Shown here in pieces: positions 9,601 through 24,600 of a stretch of 64,000 nucleotides of DNA; the first letter of the stretch is position 1, and every line of letters starts with the position of its first letter. This stretch comes from Lumbricus terrestris (lineage: Eukaryota > Annelida > Clitellata > Crassiclitellata > Lumbricidae), in the NCBI GenBank assembly GCA_949752735.1, contig OX457036.1:81635005-81699004 (forward strand), given 5' to 3'. The notes below the pieces were generated by a model. That model was given only the letters and a program-made list of their open reading frames with translations. It had not been told where the DNA came from and did no database searches. The position numbers and the translations under genes were made by a program.

Positions 9601-12600
9601 ATATGAGTGGCCTATGCATATTCACATACAAAGTCTGCATGCATATATACATGCCGTCTGTTATTATCTTATGATGTGTCATAATTATTTTGTGATTGGC
9701 CACTGCAAGGCCGAAGCTCCGGGATGTTTTGGGTGTTTGAACACCTCGCAAAATGAAATAATGTACAAAAATAATGCATTTGACTAGCACACGATGTAAG
9801 CGCTACAGTGTATAGGCTACACTGTAGCCTATACAGTGTAGCCGCTACAGTGTAAAATGTGTTGGCCGTTCATAACCCACCATGAGAGCTCATGAGTCAT
9901 GATGCTCCTTCAAACCCACAAGTCAGTTGATTCGGTTGCTTGTTGACTTGCTCGCGGTCGAGTAAACACCCCCGAAATAAATCCTGGCTACGGCTTTGGG
10001 TCACTGCGTATAGGCCTGGGCCTGCTTATAGTGTGTTACTTCTGCAATAGCTCTGCAACTCTGACAAGTTTCTTTGTTAATCATTTAGCAGTCTTGTCCA
10101 AATGGCGTCTAAGCCTACGTTAGGTGGTCGAACTATGTAGACCTACCTCACCTGGCCGCGGATTGATATTGTAGTTTGCGCACTTTTCACTTTCTAATGT
10201 ATCAATGATATTTTTCTTCCGATATCAGAAATGGTTATGCTATTGTCAGTGAATTATTATAATTATAATGACATCATAGACCTACTAGTTCCTAATTGCC
10301 ACCTTTGAATAATAATAATTAGGCCTGTATGAGTGTATGTCTATCAAATCTTGCTTAAAATTATGGTAAATGGTAAGTTGGTCTGCTGCCTTGGTTGTAT
10401 TTTGGTGCTAGCTCCGCCACCGTTTGAGTTTGATTGCATAATTTGCTTATTTTACTTGCAAAGCTGTTCACAAGGTTGAGTCGGGAGCAGCCGAACTTCA
10501 TGCGGAAGATCGTCGGCGTTCCGGGTGACTTGCTGCATCCAGGACTTGGAATCAGTGATGCAGATCACAATCTAGTAGCAGCCAACACCTCTGTTGTCCT
10601 ACACTTCGCAGCCACGGTTCACTTCCGCGAACCGATCAGGTAGAAATCGAATCATTAACGCATTTAACTGAATGTAAGAAAGCGAAGCATTTCAATGGTT
10701 TTGTATGAGAGATGCTTGAAGAGAGGGTTGATTTTCACACCAAATGAATTCTTTCTACCACAAGTATATAATCTTGAGGCATAACAACTTCAATATGAAA
10801 ATGAGGGATGGAAAAATTATGCAAAATGAATTTTCAAAAGTAAAATTGCAATGGTTGGCTATAGAAACGTGTAGGCCTAATTACTATAAATATCATATGC
10901 AAATATGACTTGCATGAATAATAAATATATTAATAGCATTTTTGTTTCCATTTACATATCAAGTATCATCAGTTTGTTACAGTATTAGCCGCGTTTTTTA
11001 CTCTTATAATAATGGTTGTTCTCGTTCTACTAATTTAAATTACATAGACATATTGCTATTAATTAATATTGAGGATTTCGCTTGTAATTTTGTACTTTTT
11101 CTCTTTCTCCTCTATGTCTCTCTCTCTTCTTTTCTGGTTTGGTAAAATCACTCACAATTTGTGTTAGCCGCGTATATATATAATTATATATAATATATAT
11201 ATATATGTGTGTGTGTGTTTGCGTATGTGTGTGCGTGCTAACTCTTATTTATTTTATTGCTGCTAATTTTGCTGGGTGTGTTTTTGTAAAACTTGAGAGA
11301 AATATCAAGCAAAATGCGCGTTTTTATGCAGAAAAAGGAAGAGCATGTTGCCATGGCAACGACAAATGTCAGAAGCTTGAAGGCAAGCATCAATACAGTC
11401 GATGAGGCACGTGTTGCCGAAAGTGGAAGGGGAGGGTATGGGAAGGGCGATGTGCACTCTTATCAGAGACTTTTAATTTTCACATTGCAATGGTAGCATT
11501 TAAGCTGTCATCTTAACAAAACAGCTGTACTACCGGACCGATAGTACCGGCATTGACGACAACTTTCTGAAGAGTCCTTCAGCTAGTTGGCCATCTGTGA
11601 AATCGCACCCTACAATTAAGCCATTGTAATCGTGAACAACTTGTCGTGCGTCAATAACTATGTCGGGGATACAGACATTTAATTATAGGCCTACAACACG
11701 AGAAAATCAAAAGCAACTCTCATTGCAAGTTGTTGAAAAACATCAAATAGACTTCCCAAGTTGCAACCAACCATGACTCACTTGAGTAACTTCATCAGAT
11801 TTATTGAACTACTGATTGAACCAAAATAAAGTGTGACTATCTCGCATTTGGTACTGTGTACCAATGTGCCATCTCAAATAAAACCATGTTTTGAATAACT
11901 GCACTAATTATTAATATTAACGACAATTTATATGACGAAGCGCCTGTTTATTATAGTAGTAGGCTAATGATAGTTAAATAATATTCCAAACTCTAATAAA
12001 ATATATGAAAGTCAGTGAATATAATTTTTTTTTAAATTTCAGTCAATTAGCTGCCAAAGCCAGTCTGAGTACAATGCTGCATGAAACATTGGAGCATACA
12101 TACATACATACATTAGGCCTATAGCACATATCATATTTTGTGGAAAAGCGATTAAACATATGTGGTGTAAATTATATAGCCTTATAATAATAATATTATA
12201 AAGCTGTGATATTCATGTACAATTCACATACAATACAATGATATTCATGTGCAACTATAATTTCAATATAATACTATTATATTGAAATATTTGCACAATG
12301 CACATGAATATCATTGAACGCTAAACTTCAAACTTGGGTCTCCTTGAGGAATGGGGAATAGGGGACCCCAAAAATTAGTTTAAAATTTAAAGAAATTACA
12401 CAAACATTATAATCTTCACAGGAAACGTTTTCACTGGTGAGACCACAAATTTAAAAAATTCATGCATACATACATACATACATACATACATACATGCATA
12501 CATACACAAACACATACATATACATATACATATCATGGACTACCGGCTGACCGGATTGACTGCCTGGAACGGGTCCTCCGCTCTGCGGCGCGACTTGTTG

Positions 12601-15600
12601 GCCATATCCCAAAATATGGCCATGTCTCATCCTATATGCGGGATATCTTACATTGGCTCCCTTCTCCACAGCGGATTGCATACAGGGTCTGTGCCCTGGT
12701 TAGGCGGTGCATTGAAGGACTAGCCCCACCCTATCTTCGAGAACTCTGTTGTTCCACCTTGGGAGTTCAGCGTCGATCGACCCTTCGATCGGCGAACCAC
12801 GCTGAGCTTCTGGTTCCCCGCTCACGGACTGCTATCCGACAGCGTCGTTCATTCTCTGTTGCAGGTCCTACAGCTTGGAATGGTCTCCCTGTTACACTGC
12901 GCTTAATTCCCAGGGGTCACTCCGCTCTGTTCCTTAAGAACCTAAAAACTGTTTTATTTAGCCGTGGCTGGGCCGGGAGCGCTTCTGAGTAGCTTACCTT
13001 GAAGAGGCGCTATATAAATTTCTGAAATAAATAAATAAATACATACAATACATACATACATGTACATACAATACATACATAAAATACATACATATAAAGA
13101 TACGTACACACATACATACATACTTGCATGCATGCATTGCATATACTTAAATGCATGTCTCATACATACACACATACATGCAGTTAGGATCTAGCAACCA
13201 CGCGTTCTCATACTGAAAGGTGTGTGCTTGTGATGTGCGTCTGACTGTTGTAGATCGGCCGTTCAAGTGAATGTTCTTGGCACGCGTCATGCCATCCAGT
13301 TGGCCAGAAGCTTGAAAAAGCCGGAGGTGAGACATGTTTTCCTTATACGCAGATTAATTTGTCGCCAGTAGAATCTTCTAACAAGAAATTAATATAAAAA
13401 TTTAGTTGAAATTAAATCCATGGTTAATAGGTAAAGTAAGTGGTTAATCATTTCAAGATTTTGACGCGTGGTTAGACTATTGGTTTTAAGACTAACAGCG
13501 ATTGATTTAAGGCTTAACATGACTATTGATAAAGGATGGATGAAGCCTTCCTCTCAGTTCATTTCTTTATTAAACTTCTTTACCACGAAATTGCTAACAG
13601 CCGCATGGAAAATTTCACTGGATTTTTTTATAATTATGTTGTAGCACTCTTTCCTATTCTGCGCAGCGTTTGAGAAATCCGCTTACAATCTTTACTTGGT
13701 GAAGATTCACAATTGCATATATAATATATATATATATACTATTATAGGTTGTCTTGTCTTAATGTCTTTAGCCGTCTTCTATCCGAAGGCTGGCCGCACT
13801 ATGAACCTCTGTGTACAAATGCAGCTTTCCGCCGTCGTCCTCAGTAGCCAAGCCTGTCCAAGACATTATGTTTTCAATCCAGGTTGACCGTGGTCTTCCA
13901 CGTGCTCTCGATCCAGCACTTTCACACTTCACTTTCAATTTGTCCAAACAGTTTCCACTTCCTCATAATGTGATCAAAATATTTCATATTCCTTGCTTTA
14001 ATGTTGCATAAAAGCTGACGTTCTGTGCCAATCTGTTCCAGTACCTATACATTGCTTTTCCCTGCCATCCATGAAATTCTTAGTATCTGCCTCAGTTCTT
14101 CATTTCACATCCATTTGTCCTTATATCATCAGATTTCTTGATGGCCCATCCTTCACAACCATAAGTTCCGACTGGCCACATCAGTGCCCTCAAAAGTCTT
14201 ATTTTTGTTATCACCCATATACCATGACTTCTACTTATGTTTTTCAAAGTTATCATGATTCCTTTTCCTTTGTTCAATATAGTCCCGAATTTCCTTATTA
14301 TATTCTGCTTCCTCTGTGATTACGGATCCGAGGCAAAATAATGTGTCAACTTGTTTCACTTGCATGCTCACCCTAGATTCTGATGCAGCAGGTAGCACCG
14401 TCCATTCCTATCACATTTGTTTTGCCACTATTAATCAACAATCGAAATTTCCGGCTAACTTTATCAAGGCGGTGATCCAGTGTCTGCAATTCTGCAACTG
14501 ATCGGGCAATGTCATCTGCATATCTAAGATTGGAGACTTTCCTACAACCGATTTGTATCCCTCCTTTATAACCATCCAGAGTTTCTCTCATGACCATCCT
14601 AGCTATGATGCTAAACAAATACAGTGAGTGAGTGAGAAGACATAGTCCTGCCTCACCCCTTTTCTTATGTGTAACCATTGTGATTGTGTGCCTGCTATTC
14701 TTATTCTCACCTTAGCAATTGATTCTCATAAAGTTTCCTTACCAAATTGATGAGGTGTACCGGGTATCTCCATGTCAATCATAGTCCACCAAAGTTTACC
14801 ATGTTGGATTGAAACAAGGGGCCTTTCTGAAATCCACAAAGCACGTGAGCATAGGTTGTTAGTGCTCCCTTGTCTTTTGTATAAGAATCCGAAGGTTGGT
14901 GATTTTTGATCTTGTGTTCCTCTTCCTCGCCGAAAACCAGCCTGTCACTCTGCAATCTCGCTTTCGGTTTTACTGCGAATTCGTTCCAAAATGATTCTGA
15001 GCAAGATTTTGCTCTCAATTATTCTATGATTTGTGCACTCTTTCTTGACATCTTACTTGTGAAGTGATGTGAATGTGGACCGTGTCCAGTCCTTCAGCCA
15101 TTCACCAGTTCCCAGATGGTCATGCATATCCTATGCATTTTGTCTTCTGTTGCATCACCTCCATTTTTGAACAGCTCAACTGGGGCATCATCGGGACCTG
15201 ATATCTTGTGACTTTCAGTTTGCCGAATTGCCCTAGCAACCTCAGATCGAAGAGTTGGTGGTTCGGGTTCCAGCTCATACTCCCATTGCATTACATTTTC
15301 TACTCTGTCATCATATTATAATCTTCGCAATATCCGCGCCATCTTTCTGCAATTTTTGATCGTTCCATGATAATTATCTTGTCCAGTTGCTGATTTGTTG
15401 CAATAAAAGTGTGACTGAAACGTTCTTGTTAGTTTTTTGGCTGTTTGAAAGAGTCACCTCCTCGTATCACCTGCTTCATTAGCATCGTGTAAGTCATCAC
15501 AAAATTATTTCATCTATCTGCCCTTCTTTTCCTCTCCAAGTCTCTTTAGCACTTCTACTTTCAATTTATTTAATCGACTTGAATTTTTAATATAGCTACG

Positions 15601-18600
15601 GCATGCCATTTTATACCAATGTAAGACTATTCGCCGATGGCAGTAATAATTCTCCTTTCCTTGCAGGCTTTCATTCATGTCTCGACGGCCTTTGCGTATG
15701 CTGAAAAGCATGATGTGGAAGAAAAGGTTTATGATACACCAATGGAGCCAGACAAGTTGATTGGTCTTATCAAGTAAGAGAAATATAGGCTAGCCTAGAC
15801 AAGCATAAAGCCACTTCAGCTATGAATTGATGCGGTTTCTACCTGTGCTGTATCGCTGCTTCAATCTTAAATCTTTGTGCGAAATGTAAAAGCGAGTATT
15901 TATGCAATTAGACTACGTAACTACGTTGCCATTCTCTAGTCTCTTAGCATTTAATTCATTTAACGTTATCGTTATAATAGATAGTGCAATTAAAATTGTG
16001 CAAAAATTCATGTCTGATTGAGGACATAAATCAATTTTCCTTGCCTGCAGCACACTGAGCCCTGAGCAATTGGCGTTGATCACCCCGAGTCTTCTTGGTC
16101 CGATTCACAACACATACACCTATACGAAGAGAGTAGCAGAGAGACTGGTCGAGAACGAGATCGGGGACATACCTTGCGCCATCGTACGACCCTCCTCCGT
16201 GACTGCGACAGTCAAGGAACCATTCGAGGTTAATCCTTATCTCTAAACTTCTAAGGCGCCGCTCAGAAGTCAAGTTCATGTAGGACAAAAGCTTATATTC
16301 AAAAGCGCTGCGTCAAATCAGAGGGTTGTCCAAAGGGTTGTCAGAATAAGGTGCGAGCAGCTGTTAAGGTGGAAGTCGTTAAGGTCGAGAGTTGGAGGTT
16401 GGAGGATTACGAAGTCGGTGGTATGAATTCTTCAACTGCGATGATACCTCAGTTTTGAATGAAGCCCCGAGAGTAATGGATGAACCATTGCGATCTGAGT
16501 TTAAGAAATACGGAAATTCAAACTTGCCTATCAAACTTCCGCACTAGTCTGCAAATTCTTTATCTGCATGGAGATTAGGTCAGTTTTGATTGGAAACCCT
16601 GGGAGTAATGGATAAGCCTTAAGCAAATGTTGATGGAGGATTGGCATTTGGCAATGCTTGTGGAGAACTGAAAAGGTGAGCGGTCCTTAGTAAGGCCAAG
16701 TTGGTGGAGGTTGAAGTTGAAAGAGAAGTAGTCTTCGAGGTTTGAGCCGGGCTCAACTTCTTTGAGTTGACTTAGACACAAAGGACAGATTGGAGATTTG
16801 GCGGCAGTTTAATTGGTTTTCCATGTCAAGAGTTGCCTTTTCGAGATGGTGGGTGATGAGAGAGTGTTTAGCATTTTGCGGTAGGCCTAGATTAGATTTC
16901 GTTCTAATGGAACTGAATTTCACTAGAATCTATTGATCTACATGTATGCTGCCCTCTCAGATTCATGTCAGCCAACTCAACGTTCGAAATATAAACCTGG
17001 ATTTTGAGGCACAACAGCCCTAACTATACTGGTGTGTTACGCGCGGCTTTCGGTTATACGCATTTTCTCAATTCTAATTGATAGGCTACACCTGGTCGAA
17101 GTTTCTCTTTCTTGTTAGACTACATTTCGCACAATGAAACTTTCGCTGGCCGACTTTAGTAAGAGTAAACTTAATTAGGCCTATCTGCATCGCTTCTTTT
17201 AAAATGCATGCATTTATTGTCAACAGCATCGAGTAGACCTAGTCTTGGGAGTTAAATATCCCAATTTCGCGATTTTTAGGTCTATGTCTGCGGTTACAGC
17301 AAAATATGGACAGATTGTGACTGTTGCGTAATGATACATGGCTAAAAACTTGCCATGAGATATTGCCGTAATCTCATCAATAAAGGTAATTTACGTTATA
17401 AATAAAGTTTGCTGATAATACCAAAGTCAAGCAGGCTCATGGGCGGAGTTTGGTTTCCGTTCGTGGAGGGGCTAAAAGAACAAATTTATGAGTCTGCACC
17501 TGGGGGGGCTAAGCTTGGGAAAAGATTCCATTTACACGGTTAAAAAAATGAATCTGGGTCTTCTTGGGGTGGGGGCTAGCCCCTGATAAACTCCGCCCAT
17601 GTGCAGGCTTGTGTAAACCGACAAGACTCAAGTGGAACGTGTGGTTGCCTTTGTTTAGGGATGGGTCAATAACACAACCGGATTCAATGGAATCATGAGC
17701 GGAGTGAGTTTCAATTTTTTTTATATACGGTACTTGAAGCTCTTTTTTGTAATTCTCACTTTTCATCTCTTTAATGCGTATCGACAATGCAAATTTAATT
17801 TTTTAGCCAGGTAGGCTATATGAAATACTAGAATAGGCTTCTGTAGGGATTACTCTAAGCCGCATTAGGTATAGTCTACTTAGATGTCACCAGGGCTTAC
17901 AATACGCCTTTGTTGCGACTACTCATCCGTGTCAGTCACTGCATGCTCTAATGATCATCGGTATCAGTAACCTACAAAACTTTTCCGCGTCTGGTTGCAG
18001 GTTGGACTTGGAATGATGACTTTCGTAGTAAGTAAGAGCAAAACAGATAAAAAATTCGACACGATTCCCGTTGATTTGACCGCTAACGCTGTCGTCGCAG
18101 CTGTTTGGGATCTCGTAACAAACAAGTAAATATAATTTAGGCTATTTCATTCATTTGTTTGTTTCATAGTTAGCCTACTCCTGCTCAGGCAAATGAACTC
18201 TCCATACCACACGAATCCAAACCTAACGAGCTTATACTGTTATACATTTCAATTCAATTGAATATATTTTCTGAACCAACTTAATACAATTATGGCAGTG
18301 GTCGTTATATTTAGCATTATTTGTAGTTTTCAAGGGAGACCCAGATGGGATGAAAATCCCGCTTATAGGGCCATTCAGTAGGCCTAGTCATGTAAAATAA
18401 AGAAACTCACTGATGATTTTTGGAAGGCATGACATGACAGCCGGTTCATACAATTACCGGAACACAAAGATAAATTGGAAAACTTATTAATGGAAGATAA
18501 ATGACACAACTTAACTAACACTTAACTTATACACTTCACGAATAAAATTAAGCACTCAAGCATTTTTGGATTAGACCTAAGTCTTATAATTATGAGGGCG

Positions 18601-21600
18601 CGGATTTTCTTAAAGACATGAAGACCATTATGTATGTAGTTGTAGGCCTATTTGAGGCGCCATTGTAACGGTGTGATTGAATTGCGGCTCCATAGAAATT
18701 TTCGTTGTTGTTGCTGTAAGGTCAACCCTTTTGACTCAACGCTGCGCTCGTGAATAACCTGGTGCCCCACGCTTGGCTTTCGAGTAGCGCTTTAGAAATT
18801 GGCAATTGACGGTTCACCGTTTGTGATAAACGCATCTTTTGGTTCGCATGCAGGTGATAATAGGCTAATTATTGAGCGACGAATTGCTACGATGACAGTC
18901 AAATATTTTCTTGAAATAGTATTTGCAAAGAATGTGGGTCTATCACTAGTTTTAAGTATGAGCTCTCCGTTCAAAACGATTTTTCTGCCTTCGATTCCAT
19001 TTTAATCAGATCTAATTAACACGTACGACTAATGCGTTAAAATGTTAAATCGCAATTTTTTAACTCGTTAATCAACAGCGTAATAATGTTCATGTAGCCT
19101 ACTCCGATACTTGCATATGCTTTGGCTTAAACGACTCAAGCAACGCAGTTAAAGTCGGACTTGATCATCTGGCAATATGCCGCAATGCCACTAAATAGAT
19201 TATGATAGAAGACAATGTACATAATATGGCTAATTGACTAGAGATTAACAATAATTATTAAGTTAGGCAAAAATCACTACAATTAACCAGCTAGCTGGCC
19301 TTCTTTGAATTAGTCAGTTCCTGTCTCAGCGAAATTGCATTCTTCGTGAATTTCTTTTCAACAGGGACAAAAAGTCTGACCCAACAAAGGTTACCGTCTA
19401 TAACTTGACAACTGGCGATGTCAACCCGATCACAATTCACGAATGTGGTGAGTCAGACGAGATATGGTTCCTATATTTCAATTTGTTTCAATATCAATTT
19501 CATGTGTATTTTAATGTGTAGGCCTATAACATTTAATTTGGACACCGGCAATACGGTTGCATAGGCCTCGCATAAACCAGCCTAGCATATTTTTCACACG
19601 GAACGATAAATAAATTTCTTTATATGGAGAATCCAAACTTAGGCTTAATCAATAAATCAATAATTTTATATATGCCTGCCTGACTCTCCGGATCTTGACC
19701 AGCTGCCTATCGATTTTGTCTGATCAAGGGCCTGTGATAAGGCTAAGGAAAAACAATAAAACGTGAAAAATTAATTATTAAATTATGAAATTTTAAATAA
19801 TGAATATAATTATAATCTTTTCAAAGCTTGCAGTAAAAGAACAACAAGAACCGTTTAGACCTATATATGTCCGATCCTCTGGAGCAGGATCTATAGCTTG
19901 TAGGTTAGGTCTACCGTCTATGTGATGGGTACTTCAAGATAATTATTAATTAGCCTAAAATAATTATGGTTGGGCCTACTCGGAGCAGCATGAGCTTACT
20001 CGTCACTCGTCAATCGGATCCAATCGCCTTACCACAGTCACATGTAGGTTATTAAGTGTGGTTGGTGTTGATTTATCGGTAAAGGTCACCTGCAGATTGT
20101 TGAGCGAACGCTTAGTTGCTGCTCGTAGCTGAGGATTGAAGATCATAGGCTACGGTTCATAACCGTTCATTCGGACTCATATCAATCCACAGTCTACCGC
20201 AGTCAGGCTGCAGACCATTATTTTAACCCTTCAACTCCCGGGCGTTGAAAATGCCTCATCTAATAGTTGTCTTATTTTGCCTCCCTCGATCCGTCCTTTC
20301 GTCCTTAAGAATTCCGTCCGTCTGTTCCTCCATCCCCACACTCCCTCCTTCCCTCTATGTTCTAATGTTTCTGCTGGAGATTTATTTGATACGGAATTTT
20401 AAGTGATTAATTTTTCTGCTTTTCTATGATGTTCCTTCAGGAGTTTTTATGGCAAAGTACAGTAACGAATACCCTCTCTCAAACAAGATCCGTAAAACGT
20501 CCAGATACCTCAACGTCTATGATGAAGGATACTGGTGAGTGTGTATAGTACTGTACCTATACAAACCTGCATGTACAATTGACATTTAACTTTAGCCAAA
20601 ACATACATATATAATTATATGTAGATAGAGATATACATATAATTATAATATATACGTATATATATATTTCTGGTGATTATCTTCCGCATAAGAAAATGAA
20701 TATATTAGTATTGAATGTACGTAGGCCTACCAGGTATGCAATTTTTATTTTATTTATTTTTGGAATTTGCATATTGTCTCTTCGCTAGTCTCTTTAGTCC
20801 ATGATGTGAAGTGTCATTACGAACGGCAACACTACACCAGCTTGCAAAATAACGCATAACAGGATGGAATTGTCACCAGCGATGGGTCCGCGCACACACG
20901 TGGAACCAACCACCAGCAGATTCCCGTCGAAAGTTGACAGGCGATCTAGATGTCTAGATCGAGTCTTTGAACAAACTTTCGTCGATACAGTTGAGTAGGC
21001 ACAGCTGGCACAGTATATATACAGTATACTCATACGTAAATTATAATTATATATAATTGTATACATATGTATAATTGCATACATATATTATATATATACA
21101 TGATGGACGGAGCTGGGATTAGGGAAGGCCGTGTAGGGAATGGATGGACGACATCACAGACTGGTGCGAAATGGAGGTTCGCAAATAGAGCAGAATGGCG
21201 CAGAAGAGAGACAAAATAATTAATGGAGACGTGTGGTGACACATGCGATTGACACCAACGGGCACTGAGCCCATGGACCGCAATGATGATGATACAAATA
21301 TATACAATTATATATATATATATATATATATGCGATGATGGCGTGCAGTCAGTTTCTTATTTAGCAATTGATGACTTCAAAACTCCGGTTACCGATTCGT
21401 CGAGGCACAATTACTGAAAATGCTAAAATAGAGCATTCGTCGTATAGAGGTTACAGATTTTGGCTTAGCCTACTGTAGTCACAGCACGATTTGAGAACAA
21501 AATATCTTCACATGCATAAAATCCTGCGAACTCAACTCAATGAAGTCACGTGGGCCTACGAAACCAATCAGCAGAGAGCTCAAAATAACTCAACATCAAA

Positions 21601-24600
21601 CCTATACTTATCAAATTCTGCATTTAGATTAAATAATTAATCGGCCGAAATTACGTTAAAGTCGATCAACCACCGACATGGCCGATGACATGGTCAGAAT
21701 TTTCTAACAACAAACATAGTTATAGTCAAACTTGTTGTCCTCGAGACCAAAGTCTTGGTCTCGAGTGCGCTCGAGTTCGGTTTTAAAAGTCTTGGTCTTG
21801 GTCTTGAGAATAAAAGTCTTGGTCTTGATCTTGGTCTTGAGGTTCAAAGTCTTGGTCTTGGATTTTCAAGACCAAGACCAAGACCTGCCTTCACTGCCCT
21901 TCAGTATTACCATTGAATAATCAGGGTGATTTTTAAGGTCGTGGGGCCGATGTAAAATTGTAACAAACACCGCCACGAAAAAGGCCAAGCCTCTGCGCGC
22001 ACTACGACAAATATCTGCGGACGGATAAAATTCCAGCTGGTCAGGAAATACCATCGGCAGCAGCAACAGTTATGCTGTATCTGGAAGCCCTGCCAAGACT
22101 CGTATCAGAAGCCAGGCGGTCAGATACGCCATGGCAGGATTTTAAAAGAGACTCACGATTTCTAAATTTATATCCAGTGCTTGAAAAGATGCTGTGCGTG
22201 CCAGCAACTTCAGCACCTGTAGAACGTATTTTTTCGCATGGTGGAATTTTCATGAGGCAACACCGGGCACGCCTTGGTCAGAAAATTCTGAGTGAATTGT
22301 TTCTGTTAAAATGCAACAGCCATTTGCAATAACATTGCACATAATCACATTAAGGAGCTTTGTAGGCACGAACTGAACTCGGAATTCTCTGCAGTTTGGT
22401 TATACAGTTGCTTTGTTTGAATAAAATACGTTTTCATTAAGATAGCAGAACTTGCATTTTCGCAAGGTCTTGTCTTGGTCTTGAGACCAAAAGTCTTGGT
22501 CTTGTCTTGGTCTTGAGTGCAAAAGTCTTGGTCTTGGTCTTAGTCTTGAGAATAAAAGTCTTGGTCTTGGTCTTGAGGTTCAAAGTCTTGGTCTTGGTCT
22601 TGGTCTTGGTCTTGAGGTTTGAGGTCTTGACAACAACTCTGGTTATAGTACAGACTTTTCAAATCAATGCACGCCTGAATTTGTTTTTCATGAGTTCTAA
22701 GCTTATACGCTATTTAATAGGAACACTAAGGTTACGCTAGAGTGCAAGGTTTCCGTTTTATGCTTTTCTTGTGGTTTCTTCAGGCTTTACCGAAAGTTCG
22801 ACCAATACATTGAATTGCCCCTTCGCTGCTACATCGCTGATACAATGTCCCGAATCATGGGAAAGAAACCAAGAGCGACTAAAACAATGCAGTTTTACTC
22901 GAGGCTGAGAGACGTTCTCGGTTCCTTCAAGGTCTACGAATGGGAATGGAAAACGGACAATCTTGTAAAACTCGAGAAAAACCTCTCTGCTTACGACCGA
23001 AAGGTATAGGCCTAGGCTTATTGGCTTATCAACCCTAAGCAAAGCACAAGCGCAATCATCAGCATCACAATCGCCATTTCCTGGCTTTAACAACTCAAGT
23101 CTCTGTCACTGTATAATGTCAAAGTTTGGACGACAGTTATTAGGCTTTAAGCCTAGTCGAAAAATGATGCGAAGAAGGGTTTAGCAAACCCAAATTTTCA
23201 GTAGCCTATATCTTGCAATGATATAAAAAAAACGCAGGCCTGCTTCCGAAAGTTGTGCAATGACGTGAAAGGCATTTCACTGTAGCGGTGATATATGAAG
23301 GGGATATATGAAATGAAGGCTCCGTCACTTTAGGCGTTTGGTGTCTAGTCACAACGTTTCTCAATATAAAGTGTGCATTTATTTAATTACTGTACCGTAT
23401 TCCAGATAAATAAATTACTCGCATGTTCTTGTGTTCTCGGCCAAAGGAATTCAACTTGAATCGGATGATTCCTTGGGACAAATACCTTCTCGTCTGCTGG
23501 TTAGGCACCAAGAAGTTCGTTCACGGAGAACCCACAGAGGAACGCACAGAGGAACCCGTAGACAATCGGTTAGTGCTCACTGCTCAGTAGAGCAACGCAG
23601 GGCTTTTTTTAACGTGCAGTTGTACACAAAATGTGCAGTTCTAAATGGATTTGTGCAGCTGTAGACAGTGTAGAAGCACTTCTGTCACAAGTTCTGTGCA
23701 GTTAAAACTGGCCAAAAAGGCCATTGTCCTCCGATTGGAAGTAATTTACCATGGAGGATGGGAAGGGAAAGAAAGGGTTGTGCAGTTCTAAAAATTTCTT
23801 AAAAGCAGCCCTGTTTCAAAGATCTCATAAATAGGCCTACTTGTGTAGGAATTAATGTAATGTTGGTTATGGCTGGGTCAACGTCTTACAGCGCCCTGTA
23901 TATTAACAGCAAATTGAGACTCGTGATTAAAAGTTTTTGAAGTCGTGCATGGACACAGAAATGTGAGATTCATGTATTCCACTTTTATTGTGGGCTTAAG
24001 GCGTGGTAGATTACCGGTAGTTAAAATTCCGCTGTGGCACGTAGGCCTACACCAGTTAGACCTATTGTAGACCTACCTAATGTTTAGCCTGCTCAATTCC
24101 CATAATAGCTACATGTATTGTAGGTATCTAGACCTGTTTAAGCTTATTTTGTCAAAAAATGCCATTTTTTCAAATATTGTCATTCAAGAAGTTTGGTTAC
24201 ATCCTTGCCATAATTTGCATGCAAAAATATTTTGTTTCATCATCCTTCAGTGACCAGAATCTGTTTTGTGTGGCTGCTCTGTTCAACTCGTGAACTTTAC
24301 TGAATTACATCACATGATTCGCGTCACCATAACGAGACTGCTCGGATATAATATGGTTACCGAATAATAAAAATGAATGAGAGTTCGACGAATACATTAG
24401 TGCATGAAAAACAATGCGTGAAAAACAACACATCACCGACACAGTGTCGGCGATGTGTTTGTGGCTGCTACTTTGAAAAAGACTCAACTTTGTGGAAACA
24501 TTGCCATTCAACGGTAGACGTATATTTCTTGTTGGTTCCTTTTCGTGTCCGAATGCCAAATGAAAAATTCCTCAGTCCACATGATTATTACTAAGAATCA

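Noticed and set aside
16031..16288. Antisense frames over FAR exon 5 (also 36574-36864 and 62663-62896) and exon 1 (32758-33063)
   Set aside because: They are shadows of the + strand coding exons, which carry the catalytic motif.
17884..17990. Block in intron 6 more alike between copies 1 and 2 than its surroundings, considered as an extra exon or enhancer
   Set aside because: No frame fits the flanking phases, and overall intron similarity makes the excess hard to judge by eye.
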